Shown here: one piece after another, positions 9,004 through 18,113 of the stretch | How positions within the stretch are numbered: the stretch's first letter is position 1 | How the letters are laid out: each line of letters starts with the position of its first letter | NCBI GenBank assembly: GCA_002344785.1 | Contig: DDUL01000041.1 | Span: 1 to 47,051 of the forward strand | Length of the DNA stretch: 47,051 nt | Direction: 5' to 3' | Source of the DNA: Bdellovibrionaceae bacterium UBA2339 | Lineage (GTDB): Bacteria; Bdellovibrionota; Bdellovibrionia; Bdellovibrionales; JAMPXM01 | The notes under the pieces: generated by a model | The model's database searches: none | What the model was told of the DNA's origin: nothing | Seen by the model: only the letters and a program-made list of their open reading frames with translations | Position numbers and translations under genes: made by a program

Positions 9004-9341
9004 TTTGTCTGGCTTCAATATTCCGCTGAAAATACACTAATTTCCGATATTTAGATCAAATCATTGGGATCGATGCTGCTGGCGGTGTTTCTGCCGAAGC
9101 CGAAGGTGTATGCAAATCGTTAGCGAGGAGGCAAGTCCTTGAAATGCCGGCGGTTTTCGGCCGATTTGGAGTTTTTTACAGGTTGGCGGACCGTGGGCTC
9201 GAAATGGTGGGGTGCTGGGCTTGGAATCAGGTTTGCCCAGCGGGAAGGGATGTCCGGGTTTTGATCGGAAGCGTTCGAGTTTCGGAGCGCGCCTTTTGAG
9301 CCCGCGGGAATCCAGACGAGATCGTGATGAGGAGTTCGCAC
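9004..9341. other. Intergenic stretch, no gene seen
   Basis: About 340 bases separate two divergent genes. The first 60 bases are AT-rich and probably hold the promoter of the minus-strand HTH module. Apart from a small inverted-repeat arm, I see no RNA gene, terminator or long repeat. Confidence 0.4.
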
Positions 9342-10514
9342 ATGCGACAGGCAAGCTTGAAGACTGTGAAGTTGGCGGTGGCGGTGATGGCCGTGGTGAG
9401 CATGAGCGCCTGCCAAGCCAAAAAGCAGCTCGATAACATGCACGATGCGACCATGGACATGCGCGATCAAACCAAGCAGTTGGGGCGCACGAGTGATGAG
9501 CTCGGGCGACAGATGGGCGAGATGTACGATGCGCTTCGACAAGGGGATTCGCTGAAGGCGCGTCGCGATTCGTTGAATGCGATGGTGAGCGCGCGCGACT
9601 CGGCTCGCAAGGTGAGTGAAGCGGGCAAGTACTTCATGAGCTTCGAATATCAGATTTGGTCGGCGATCGGTGAAGACACTCCGGTTCGTCGGGTCGAGGC
9701 CGCTGAGAGTGCGATGAAGGAATTCATGAAGGACGTGCAGGAGTTTTTGGTGCCGGGTCAGACCGAGGTCGATCCGTTTGCAACTCGCGACTCTGATGCG
9801 GGCAATCGGCAAATGAACTTCAACTCATTGGCCGCGGCTCTGCACATGGTGAATCCGAAGCAGACGGTGATGCGCGAGCGTCAGCCGGGTGTGGCAGAGA
9901 TGACGATGTACTCGATGTTGCGAGAGGCCGTGGCCTCGAAGGCGAAAATGGATCGCGGTGAAGTTCGTGCGACGGATTTGCCGGGCTATGTGCGCGAGGC
10001 TTTGAACTATCCGCGTGTGCTCGAGCTGTTGTTGCAGGCGCGCTACAACTACGTGGGCGCGATGGCGGTGGCGCGCGTGTCGAAACTGCGCGAGGGAACT
10101 TTGCCGTACTTGCGCATGCGTTTTTTGAATTGGGATTTGGATCTGTCGAAGCTGAATGTGGTGGAGATGCGTGAAGTGGCGCGCTACTTCCGTGCTGCGA
10201 CTACAGCGCATGATGTGATGAAGGAAGCTGGTCTCACGCCTCGGATGAATCATGCCCTGGGACGCGTGCTGGGCAATATGCGTGTTCGCCGTGTGGAGGC
10301 GCCGAGTGCGACACCGTCGGTGAGTTCGGGCAGCGAAGCGGCGCGAGCCGTGGCGGTCTCTGAGATGATGGAGGCTCAGACTGAGCTTCTGATGCATGTT
10401 GAAACTTATCGCGCGACGGGTGGCGCGGGCGTGCGACCGATGACGGAAGAAGAGCGCGCTGAGGCGGAGCGACAGGCTGAGGCTTTGGCTCGCGCAATGC
10501 CGTATGGGGCTTGA
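9342..10514 (+). CDS. Lipoprotein with helical N-terminal domain
   Basis: This encodes 390 residues from the ATG at 9342, preceded by AGGAG with a seven-base gap; an upstream in-frame GTG at 9324 overlaps that site and is less likely. The signal LAVAVMAVVSMSACQ gives a lipobox cysteine near residue 24. The next 100 residues are rich in Asp, Gln, Met and Arg with heptad-like spacing (LDNMHDATMDMRDQTKQLG), suggesting a coiled coil. The remainder is helical and ends in a Glu/Ala-rich segment. I do not recognise the family. It stands alone, convergent with the dehydrogenase gene 20 bases away. Confidence 0.7.
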   Translation: MRQASLKTVKLAVAVMAVVSMSACQAKKQLDNMHDATMDMRDQTKQLGRTSDELGRQMGEMYDALRQGDSLKARRDSLNAMVSARDSARKVSEAGKYFMSFEYQIWSAIGEDTPVRRVEAAESAMKEFMKDVQEFLVPGQTEVDPFATRDSDAGNRQMNFNSLAAALHMVNPKQTVMRERQPGVAEMTMYSMLREAVASKAKMDRGEVRATDLPGYVREALNYPRVLELLLQARYNYVGAMAVARVSKLREGTLPYLRMRFLNWDLDLSKLNVVEMREVARYFRAATTAHDVMKEAGLTPRMNHALGRVLGNMRVRRVEAPSATPSVSSGSEAARAVAVSEMMEAQTELLMHVETYRATGGAGVRPMTEEERAEAERQAEALARAMPYGA

Positions 10515-10534
10515 GTATCGAGCCGGTTCTTTGA

Positions 10535-11545
10535 TTAGAGGGCGGGCGAGCTGAGCTTTCGGCCGCCGACGAATTCATCCAAAGACTGAAGTGTCGTTTG
10601 CGCAATCGCGGTGAGCGCCTCGTGGGTGAGGAAAGCTTGATGTGACGTGATCAGCACATTGGGAAAGGTCAATAGCCGCGCGAGCTGATCGTCGTTGACG
10701 CCGGTTTCCGAGAGATCTTCGAAAAACACGCCGGCCTCTTCTTCATAAACATCAAGTGCGGCGCCGCCGAGCCGTCCAGACTTGAGTGCCTGGATGAGCG
10801 CTCGAGTTTCGATGAGGGCTCCGCGACCTGTGTTGATGATCAGCGCACCGGGCTTCATTTTGGAGAAGCGTGATGTGTCGAGCAGGTGACGTGTTTGATC
10901 GTTGAGCGGGCAGTGAAGCGAGATCACGTCGCTGAGTTTGAGAATTTCGTCGAGAGAGGTGATGCGCGCGCCGATCTGTTGGGCGAAATCCGGTGAGGCT
11001 TGCGGATCATGGAGAAGCACCTCGGTGCCGAAGCCGCTCATGATTTTGGCGAAGACTTGACCGATGCGGCCCACGCCAATCACGCCAACGGTTTTCCGAT
11101 ACAAATCAAAGCCTACGAGGCCGTCGAGCGAGAAGTTCATTTCGCGGACGCGATTGTGTGCGCGATGAATTTTCCGATTGAGGGTGAGCAACAAGGCCAC
11201 GGCATGTTCGGCCACGGCGTGCGGTGAGTACTCGGGAACGCGAACGACTTGCAGTTTGTGTTCGGCAGCCGCCTTGAGATCGACATGATTGGTGCCTGCG
11301 CAGCGAAGCGCGATCAGTCGCACGCCAAGCGCGGCCAATTGCGCACAAGTGTCGGCGTCGACGCGATCGTTCACGAAGGAGCCGACAGCATCGTGTCCAG
11401 CGGCGAGGCGCGCGCTTTGTGAGTTGAGGCGCGCATCCAGCCAGGTGATCTGATGAGGTGTGGAACTGTGTGGGCGTGGTCGGGAGTTCGCGGCCTCGAA
11501 GTAGGACTTCTCAAATTTGTGCGTGTCGAAGATCGCGATTTTCAT
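10535..11545 (-). CDS. ldhA: D-2-hydroxyacid dehydrogenase, D-lactate dehydrogenase type
   Basis: This encodes 336 residues. The start is placed at 11545 (MKIAIFDTHKFEKSYF), where homology of the LdhA group begins; the longer frame to 11794 is low-complexity and unlike the family. A catalytic domain flanks an NAD-binding Rossmann domain with GVIGVGRIGQ. The conserved Arg lies in NTGRGALIET, a Glu follows in the DVYEEEAG region, and the catalytic His is in ITSHQAFLTHEAL. YSPHAVAEHAVALLL is typical of fermentative LdhA, which reduces pyruvate to D-lactate with NADH in the cytosol. No obvious ribosome-binding site precedes the ATG. The family call is firm; the substrate is inferred. Confidence 0.88.
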   Translation of the reverse strand: MKIAIFDTHKFEKSYFEAANSRPRPHSSTPHQITWLDARLNSQSARLAAGHDAVGSFVNDRVDADTCAQLAALGVRLIALRCAGTNHVDLKAAAEHKLQVVRVPEYSPHAVAEHAVALLLTLNRKIHRAHNRVREMNFSLDGLVGFDLYRKTVGVIGVGRIGQVFAKIMSGFGTEVLLHDPQASPDFAQQIGARITSLDEILKLSDVISLHCPLNDQTRHLLDTSRFSKMKPGALIINTGRGALIETRALIQALKSGRLGGAALDVYEEEAGVFFEDLSETGVNDDQLARLLTFPNVLITSHQAFLTHEALTAIAQTTLQSLDEFVGGRKLSSPAL

Positions 11546-11634
11546 AGCGGAAAGTTTCGCGCGCTGAGCGGGAGGTGGCAAGCCGTGCCACGACAAAGGA
11601 GCGTGTGTCGCCAGGTTTGTCGTTGGTTGTGGCG

Positions 11635-12543
11635 CTATTGGGGTGCGAGCAGGAAGCTTTCTTCGGTGGTCCAGCGGCTGGATTTGATTCGCAGTTGTCC
11701 GCGAAGGTGTGTGGCCGTGGCTTGGAGTTTCGCGCTTGAGGGCTCGGCGACGCGACCCAGTTGTATGAAGGCGATCTCGCCTTGCGAGTCGCATAGTCCG
11801 AGGCGGGTCACGCCTTGTTGAGTGCGGGCTATGCCGTCGAGGGACAAAGTGTCCGCACCGATCCTAAGTGTCGGAGTTTTGCGCGCCGGCGTGTGCAAGC
11901 TGATTTGCAGCGTGCGACCTGTTGATGAGGATCCGACGAACGTCAGTGCTTGGCGCGCGAAGCTGGGGCAGCGATCCGGGCGATGCGCGGATGCCAGCAG
12001 GACATGGAGGTCGGCGACGTTGGTGCCGCCTGGGGGAATCAGGCGTAACAAGTTGGCGCGCAGCCGTGATCCGACCAGCGCAGTGAGGGCGAGATCTTGG
12101 CCGGAGAGTTCGAGTGTGTAGTCGAAGTTTTGCGGAGCGCTTGGGCCTGTCCCTGGGCGCGCAAGTCGATGGCCTTGAATGCGAAGGGCGCGGCCTTCGC
12201 AGCGAGCTTGCGCTTGAAGTTGAGGTTGGCCGCTCAAGGTGTCGGTGAAGCTTTGCGGACCGACATCGACGCTGAGTTCTTGACCGATTTCCGCGAGCAA
12301 AACCTGCAAAGCCTGCCGTTGATCAGCTGATCGGCGCAGTGACACTTGCACTTCGCCTTGCGGATCGGCGAATAGGCCGAGCGGAAAATTCGCACAAGGC
12401 GCTGTGGCCTCGCCCACTCTTGAGTCGCTGTTGTTGGGTTGCGGTTGGCTGACGTTGCAGCCCGACAGTGCGACCAGAGCCGTGACCAGAGTCGCGACCA
12501 GAATCGGCGCGAATGAGAGTGAGGCGGGCCATCTGCAAGACAT
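11635..12543 (-). CDS. Putative lipoprotein of unknown function
   Basis: This encodes about 302 residues from the ATG at 12543; a GTG at 12579 is an alternative, and neither has a clear ribosome-binding site. The hydrophobic segment ILVATLVTALVALSGC carries a lipobox. The mature protein has mostly beta-like, Gln/Arg/Leu-rich sequence with four or so cysteines (APCANFP, ARCEG, DRCPSFA, LGLCDSQG) that could pair in the periplasm. No recognised domain. It lies between the dehydrogenase and the subtilisin gene on the same strand. Confidence 0.65.
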   Translation of the reverse strand: MSCRWPASLSFAPILVATLVTALVALSGCNVSQPQPNNSDSRVGEATAPCANFPLGLFADPQGEVQVSLRRSADQRQALQVLLAEIGQELSVDVGPQSFTDTLSGQPQLQAQARCEGRALRIQGHRLARPGTGPSAPQNFDYTLELSGQDLALTALVGSRLRANLLRLIPPGGTNVADLHVLLASAHRPDRCPSFARQALTFVGSSSTGRTLQISLHTPARKTPTLRIGADTLSLDGIARTQQGVTRLGLCDSQGEIAFIQLGRVAEPSSAKLQATATHLRGQLRIKSSRWTTEESFLLAPQ

Positions 12544-12677
12544 GCTTTGGAGTCTGCCTGCTCTGCGAGGCTCGCACAAGTCTTGGGATGAGGTTCTGCA
12601 AGGCGTTCGCAGTGCTTTGAAATCTGCGTTTGTCGCAAAGTCGCTGGAGGAGCGCGTGTGGTTTTGTGGCGGAGGAC

Positions 12678-14657
12678 TTACTTGAGGCGGACTTGCACGC
12701 CGGTGACTTTGGGCACGTAGGACATGGCGGCACCAGCGTGGGCGACACGGCTGGTGACAAACTTGGTGGAGAGACTGGAGACGGAGACGCCGGTGTTGAG
12801 AACGGCGTCTTTAACTTCCGTGATACTGAAGTTGGGGTTTTGCGCGCGCAAGAGGGCGACAAGGCCTGCAACTTGCGGCGAAGCCATGCTGGTGCCGTTG
12901 AGAATTTCGTAGCCTTGCGTGGAGGCCATCAAGCCATCGATTTTGATTTCGAACACTGCCGCGCCCGTCGATACGGTGCTCGAATCCGATACGAAATTGA
13001 AACCCGCGCTGCAGGCGACACTGAGGCAATTGACGCCGTAATCGTCGGCGGCATCGTCGCCGATCAGGGGGAGCGCGACGAGCGTTGACGTGCCCGATGA
13101 AGTACCGCTCAGTTCAAGTCCAACGTAAGTTGTGGAGTAAGGATCTTGAGTTCCAGTCGCGACACTCCACTTCATTTCATCGACGTTGGCTTGTGTGCTG
13201 TAGCTCATTCGAGCGGTGATGTAGGCTTCGCTCGGCGTGCCGCTGAAGATCGAAGACAGTGAGTTAAAGCCTTGCCAGATCGAATCGTTGGAAATGTTGT
13301 TCGCATAGGTGTTGCTGCTGCCGTTCCATGTGCCGGGCAAGGCGAGAATTGGTAAACCCTTGAAGAAGGCGCCAGCCCAGCCGCCCACCGTGCCCGAGGT
13401 GTCGGTCCAATTGGCGACGGACATGTTCACCACCGTCCACTTTTGAAAGTAGGGCGCGACGATGTTGGTGCCGGGTGCGCCGACATCGACATGCGTGGTG
13501 GAGTAGTTGGAGAAGTCGGCGATCGCAAAGTCTTGGTCGACGGCGCCGACACAGATCAGCCCCGTGACTTGGTAGTTGCAAGGATAGGTGGCGCTGGTGC
13601 TGGTGTTCGCGGCGCTGTTTCCTGCGGCGACGACGACGCTGATGCCCGAGTTCGCGGCGAGAGTCAGCGCATCGAGCATGGACTGCGAGAACGTCGAGCC
13701 ACCGAGACTCATGTTGATCACTTTTGCGCCGTTGACTCGCGCGTAGCCGATCGAGTTCACGACGGCAGATGTCGTGCCGGAGCCATCGGCGGCCAGTGCT
13801 TTCAGCGACATGATCTTCGCTTGCCAACACACGCCGCTCAGCCCGATGGAATTGTTGCCGCGCGCGGCGATGATGCCTGCGACGTGCGTGCCGTGGCCGT
13901 TGTCGTCGGTGGGGTCTGTGTCGCCGTTGATGTAGTCGTGGCCTTTGGCGCTGGTGGTGGGGTGTGACCAAAGATTGTCGACAAGATCTTCGTGCGTGAG
14001 CAATGTGCCGGAGTCGATGACGGCGACGATTTGGCTTGTGCAGTCGGTGCGAGTGTCCCAGGCCTCGGGCAAGCCGAAATCTTTGCCGCGTCCCGTGGAG
14101 TTCACGGAGTAGGGCGAGGTCTTAAAGGCGATGGAGCGGATTTCCTGAGCGTTGTTGCGCACGGCCCAGGATTGCGAGAGCGAAGGATCGTTTGGGAATG
14201 TGGCACTCGCGTAAACGATGTAGTCGGGCTCGGCGACGGCGACCCTGGGGTCGGCTTGAAGCTGGTTGAGCGCTTGTTCAAGTGATTGTGATTGTGTGTC
14301 GATCTGCACTTCGACCCAGGCACTGTCGTCAGCGGTGTCGAAGAGCTTGTTGTAGGCGATTGCGTTTTTGAAGACGTTTGAAGTCTTCGTGCCTTGGGCT
14401 CGCGCTTCGGGCGTGAGCTTCACCAACACGCGATCCGGGCGGTGCTGGGCTGCTTCTGGCGCGGTGTGGGTGGCGGCTTTTGTGGGGCTTGATTCACGCG
14501 CGCGGAGAAGTGTTTGCGCGTGGGCTTTGGGCGCGGTGGCGAGTGCGAGTGTGAGGGTGAGGGTGAGGGTGATTATGAGTGTTGCGGACAACGCGAGTGT
14601 GGTGTGGGCGCGATTGGCGAGCGTGGTGTTGGCGTGCGCGGCTGTGTGTCGCTTCAT
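12678..14657 (-). CDS. Secreted S8 (subtilisin-like) serine protease with a large insertion
   Basis: This encodes 659 residues. A signal peptide (residues about 20-48) is followed by an inhibitor-I9-like propeptide (residues 75-150, RVLVKLTPEA to AVAEPDYIVYA). The catalytic triad is visible as Asp215 (VAVIDSGT), His255 (DNGHGTHVAG) and Ser590 (NGTSMASPQVAG), with the oxyanion Asn347 in VAAGN. Normally about 20-30 residues separate VDVGAPGTNI from the serine motif; here there are about 185, an inserted beta-rich domain (residues about 403-580). The enzyme is exported and probably degrades external or envelope protein. Its ATG overlaps the stop of the upstream lipoprotein gene by four bases, so the two are coupled. 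Confidence 0.92.
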   Translation of the reverse strand: MKRHTAAHANTTLANRAHTTLALSATLIITLTLTLTLALATAPKAHAQTLLRARESSPTKAATHTAPEAAQHRPDRVLVKLTPEARAQGTKTSNVFKNAIAYNKLFDTADDSAWVEVQIDTQSQSLEQALNQLQADPRVAVAEPDYIVYASATFPNDPSLSQSWAVRNNAQEIRSIAFKTSPYSVNSTGRGKDFGLPEAWDTRTDCTSQIVAVIDSGTLLTHEDLVDNLWSHPTTSAKGHDYINGDTDPTDDNGHGTHVAGIIAARGNNSIGLSGVCWQAKIMSLKALAADGSGTTSAVVNSIGYARVNGAKVINMSLGGSTFSQSMLDALTLAANSGISVVVAAGNSAANTSTSATYPCNYQVTGLICVGAVDQDFAIADFSNYSTTHVDVGAPGTNIVAPYFQKWTVVNMSVANWTDTSGTVGGWAGAFFKGLPILALPGTWNGSSNTYANNISNDSIWQGFNSLSSIFSGTPSEAYITARMSYSTQANVDEMKWSVATGTQDPYSTTYVGLELSGTSSGTSTLVALPLIGDDAADDYGVNCLSVACSAGFNFVSDSSTVSTGAAVFEIKIDGLMASTQGYEILNGTSMASPQVAGLVALLRAQNPNFSITEVKDAVLNTGVSVSSLSTKFVTSRVAHAGAAMSYVPKVTGVQVRLK

Positions 14658-15163
14658 TTGGGCACCTCGATTTGCACGAGGTCTGACGCCGCTGAGCGAC
14701 CGGCTTGATTGTTGAGAGGATTGATGGCCTTAGAGATCGCCGTGATTTGCACAAAATAAGTTCCGGGGTCGAGTGACACTTCAAGTGCGGGCTGTGAACT
14801 CGATCCGAGGCTTGTGCCATCGACGAAATGCGATTGAGTGAGCTGAGTTGTTGCGGCGTCGCTGAAAACTTGCACGAGGTAGCCGCCGCCGCTTTCGTGC
14901 ACGCTGTTGGCGCTGCTTTTGGTCCACGTGATTTCAACCGCGCGTTTCACGCGAATCGATGATTGCGCTGTCATTTCGGTTTGTTTGCAGGCGGAGAGTG
15001 GTGCGAGGAGCGCGATGCCGAGGAACATCGTGAGCAGTCGTTGCTGTTTGCGCAGGTCGACTTCCTTGGGTGCAACAACGGAGGTCGCACGGCTCAATTG
15101 AGAGCGGTGCTTTGTAGCTTGAAACTGAGGTCGCGAACTTCGACGCGAATTGCAGCCCGCCAT
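14654..15163 (-). CDS. Lipoprotein with a fibronectin type III-like domain
   Basis: This encodes up to 169 residues. The lipobox MFLGIALLAPLSACKQ puts the modified cysteine near residue 59 of the longest frame, so the true start may be downstream of 15163, for instance a non-ATG start after an AAGGAA stretch near 15065; I could not decide. The mature part of about 110 residues has the beta pattern of an FN3 module: AVEITWTKS, then GYLVQVFSD, LDPGTYFVQITAIS and a final DLVQIEVP strand. It is the first gene of an overlapping pair with the subtilisin protease and may tether or recruit that enzyme at the envelope. Confidence 0.65.
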   Translation of the reverse strand: MAGCNSRRSSRPQFQATKHRSQLSRATSVVAPKEVDLRKQQRLLTMFLGIALLAPLSACKQTEMTAQSSIRVKRAVEITWTKSSANSVHESGGGYLVQVFSDAATTQLTQSHFVDGTSLGSSSQPALEVSLDPGTYFVQITAISKAINPLNNQAGRSAASDLVQIEVPK

Positions 15164-15230
15164 GACTTAGGTCTTATCGGTCGGGCTCGTTCGCTGATGT
15201 AGTTTGTCTCAAAGTGGAACGCTGATGGGT

Positions 15231-15716
15231 TTATCGCTGTGGCCTTGAGTCTTTTGAGGCGGCTGAGGATCGCGAGGGTGTATCGCTCGTTGATGTCGTG
15301 TCCGGAGGGTTGGGAGTGATGCGATGAATGGTCACCCGAAGATCTCCGGAGAAGACCTCGTGAAGTTGAACAGAAGTCAGTGTCGGGTATTGGACCTTTT
15401 GGAGATTACTCGGGTCGTTCGATATTCCGAACATCACATCTTGGTTGAGGGACAAAACACCTTCTGAAGAATTGTGTCGTGATGGTCCAGGGCTGGAGAT
15501 GCCTCTCTCGAGAGGGTCGGGCTCACCGAACAAGAGTTGATGGAGCGAAATTCCTAGAACTTGAGCAACTCTTCTGACCTGTATTGGATCAATTGAGCGT
15601 TGGCCGGTCGTCCAGCCATGAAGTGTCGCCTTTGGGATCTTCGTCTCCCGGGCCAGGTGGGAGAGTGAGATTCGCCGGTCTTTGAGGATTCGTTCAAGCT
15701 GCTGTCCTAGGATCAT
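15231..15716 (-). CDS. Small XRE-type HTH protein
   Basis: This encodes 161 residues if started at the ATG at 15716 (MILGQQLERILKDRRISLSH); the frame stays open to 15833 but homology to HTH domains begins here. Residues 1-60 form a Cro/C1-like helix-turn-helix (LSHLARETKIPKATLHGW, then a VRRVAQVLGISLHQLLFG dimer helix). The C-terminal 90 residues include SVQLHEVFSGDLRVTIHRI and a Ser/Pro-rich tail. A second small HTH gene is divergent 300 bp away and shares the LG-x-QL start and the T(L/A)HGW recognition-helix end, so the two may be distant paralogues sharing a control region. Confidence 0.7.
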   Translation of the reverse strand: MILGQQLERILKDRRISLSHLARETKIPKATLHGWTTGQRSIDPIQVRRVAQVLGISLHQLLFGEPDPLERGISSPGPSRHNSSEGVLSLNQDVMFGISNDPSNLQKVQYPTLTSVQLHEVFSGDLRVTIHRITPNPPDTTSTSDTPSRSSAASKDSRPQR

Positions 15717-16017
15717 GTCCGATGATTTTCCCGAGAGTTCGCGTCGAACAGAAGTTGTGTTCGACTTCGCGAACGATCGTTCTGGGATGCGAACAGGCGT
15801 TCTGAGTCTGTTTTGGGAGTCAAAGCACTTCAATGTTTCTGACGAGAACGTCTCTTGCGAGGGGCTTAAGTTCAGTTCCGTATATGTGAGGAGGTCCGAG
15901 TTTCGTACTCGATTGAAAAGGTCGTTCGATATGAACCTATCTCTCCGTGTGTCCAGAATCTGCTTCGATAAGTGGAAACGATCCTAGGGTAGACTCAGGG
16001 ATTCGACGAGGTTCAAA

Positions 16018-16488
16018 ATGCATGGTGAGGAAATGTCGGGACCTCGACGGCAAGATCAGCTGGCGGATTACGATTACGGTCTGATCGATCAACTTTCAGA
16101 ATCTGATCTAGGCCGTCAATTGCGAAACTATTGTCGCCATAGACTGTGGAGTGTCGGACGACTTGCTGCTGAGTTTAAGGTTTCCAAATCGACGGCGCAC
16201 GGTTGGCTGTATGGAAGTTGGCCGCGCAGCGAAGCACATCGATCTGGGTTGAAGAAGCTTCTGGCTGACTTCGATTCCGAACTCAGACTGCGGGACACGT
16301 CTCAGAAACAGTTGGTGACAAAATCACACGTTCACCATCGGGCTAACACAGAGAATGCGACTGCACTGCCGAACGGCGACGACTCGATTGTTGGTGTTCA
16401 GAAATTTTGTATCTTGCGAGTTCAAATCAAAGATCTGACTGAAGTCCTCAGTCAAACTTGGCGAGACGTCTCAAATCGCGGCGTTTAA
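16018..16488 (+). CDS. Small HTH protein, divergent partner
   Basis: This encodes 156 residues from an ATG preceded by GAGG at a seven-base gap. An HTH lies at about residues 33-70: LGRQLRNYCRHRLWSVGR, then LAAEFKVSKSTAHGWLYGSW. The C-terminal half ends FCILRVQIKDLTEVLSQTW, resembling the VQLHEVFSGDLRVTIHRI tail of the divergent HTH protein in hydrophobic pattern only. No enzyme domain is seen. It is likely a transcription regulator, perhaps of the downstream lipoprotein cluster; that link is inference from position. Codon use is more A/T-tolerant than in genes before 15 kb. Confidence 0.6.
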   Translation: MHGEEMSGPRRQDQLADYDYGLIDQLSESDLGRQLRNYCRHRLWSVGRLAAEFKVSKSTAHGWLYGSWPRSEAHRSGLKKLLADFDSELRLRDTSQKQLVTKSHVHHRANTENATALPNGDDSIVGVQKFCILRVQIKDLTEVLSQTWRDVSNRGV

Positions 16489-16991
16489 AATCTCAAACAC
16501 ATCAGGTCTCTCAATTTGTAAGTGCTCTCAGTGAGTGAGTTTGAAGTTGGAACCTAGTCTTGTTTTGCGCCGCGCTTGGCGTGCTGTGATCCTCTAAAGG
16601 GCAGAAGTTGATCGAACTAATGCGCCAGGTTTTTGAGTAGTTCGGCGTATAGTTCTCGATGGGCTTACTCCACCTGTAAATCAATGAATGCAAACTTGAG
16701 ATCACAGTATACGGGTTGGTTCGCCCAACTTATTTTTGTTACCACCGCGGGCTACCCTTGCACCCAGAGTCTCATTCGGGTCATTGCTCCCTTGAGCGGT
16801 GGCGTTCTCACATCGGGACGTTCAAGATTGGATACAGCTTCGACGCTTGAACTAACTTAAGATTCGGATGGCAGGTTGCACACAATCGGTCGTATGGAAT
16901 TCCGAATGAATGTCATCAATTCGATCAAAAGAACCGACATGGTCAAGGGTACGTATCAAACAGCTCACTTTTATAGGCTGGAGACTGTCTA
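16489..16991. other. AT-richer intergenic region, no supported gene
   Basis: This 500-base stretch between the HTH gene and the lipoprotein cluster holds only short open frames without ribosome-binding sites or recognisable products. No tRNA, strong terminator or long repeat was seen. It probably contains the promoter of the following three-gene cluster. Confidence 0.45.
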
Positions 16992-18113
16992 ATGTTGTAC
17001 GTAGTTACTCGACAAATCTGCCGACTGACTTTGCTTAATTGCGGAAGTCTTAAGAGTATAATTCCGGTAGTGACGCTACTCATGACAACCGCGTGTGTCT
17101 CGAATCCAAATCGAATGGCGAGCGGCCAAATTCGAAATGTTCTGATTGTTGGATTCTATGATGGGCAACTCAAGCCCGATGAAATCGTACCCATACTGAC
17201 TGAAGTTGAGCGAGATTTGGGACTCAAAGGTGCCAAAGAGAACGTTAAGTTCAGAATTCGACAAAAAATTGTTCCAGAAACAATGTGGCCGAATGACCTA
17301 GCACAATCTGAAGGAAAGCGTGAGGCTTGCGACGATGTGATTCTGGTGGCGGTTACCATTAAGCCAACTTTCTATGATGACAGTGAGCAAAGTATAGGAA
17401 GTCAACTTTTGAACATGGTGTCCTTTTCTGGTTCTGCTGTTGAGACCAAAGGTTGGATTCGGATTGCCTATATCAATACGGCAAGCGGAGTTTCGTCGAT
17501 CTTAACCAATGGTGAGGCAAGTGAGTCTTCCCGACACGGGGGAGCCGTTGGTCTTGGGCGAACTAAACCAGCAGTCCTGCAGGCATTGAAGGAAAAGCTC
17601 AGAGAGTTGAGGTTTCCAGTATTCTCTCGAGAGCCGGCTTTTGTTGCTGCGCCCGAGGCAAAGCCTGAGTCCGCCGATGGAAATGTCGAGCGAGTGCAAA
17701 TCGCAATTTCTGAAATCAAGAGTCAAAATGTGCCGCAATTGATTCTGTCAGCTCTACCCGGTGTCATCAAAGGCAGCATGGAGGACACTCGGCACTTCGT
17801 CACGTTGAGCCGAGGCGAGTCTCTCAATGTGGCTTTAGGTGAAATTTCGGCCTCACGTTCCATCGCATTTGATGCTGGAAAACTAAAAAAATTCGGAGGC
17901 TTTGCAGGAGCGAAGTTGTTAGTTCTGCCGGAAGTCTTCTGTGAAGAAGTGCGATGTATTTTGAACTTCAGTCTGATCGATCTAGAGTCGGGTGAGACTC
18001 TGAGAACTTCGAGCAAAGAAGCGGATCAGCAGCTCATTTCATTTAAGCGCGCAGTTGAGTCGATAGCGATCGAGTTTCGAGATCAGTCAATTTTGAGGGG
18101 GATAGGAAAATGA
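16992..18113 (+). CDS. CsgG/LpoB-like lipoprotein, first gene of a three-gene cluster
   Basis: This encodes 373 residues from an ATG with GGAG about nine bases upstream. The lipobox is in VVTLLMTTACVSN (Cys near residue 35). The mature protein has an N-terminal alpha/beta region (IRNVLIVGFYDG) containing a CDDVILVAVTIK strand. A C-terminal region near residues 240-370 (QNVPQLILSALP through AKLLVLPEVFCEEVRCILNFSLIDLESGETL) has the strand pattern of CsgG/LpoB-type proteins, where a secreted or periplasmic domain reports on or builds an envelope assembly. The assignment is by pattern and tentative. Its stop overlaps the next ATG by four bases. Confidence 0.6.
   Translation: MLYVVTRQICRLTLLNCGSLKSIIPVVTLLMTTACVSNPNRMASGQIRNVLIVGFYDGQLKPDEIVPILTEVERDLGLKGAKENVKFRIRQKIVPETMWPNDLAQSEGKREACDDVILVAVTIKPTFYDDSEQSIGSQLLNMVSFSGSAVETKGWIRIAYINTASGVSSILTNGEASESSRHGGAVGLGRTKPAVLQALKEKLRELRFPVFSREPAFVAAPEAKPESADGNVERVQIAISEIKSQNVPQLILSALPGVIKGSMEDTRHFVTLSRGESLNVALGEISASRSIAFDAGKLKKFGGFAGAKLLVLPEVFCEEVRCILNFSLIDLESGETLRTSSKEADQQLISFKRAVESIAIEFRDQSILRGIGK

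Noticed and set aside
16633..16860. A 75-residue plus-strand frame before the lipoprotein cluster
   Set aside because: No ribosome-binding site, no domain, and rich in Ser/Thr; it fits chance in an AT-richer gap.
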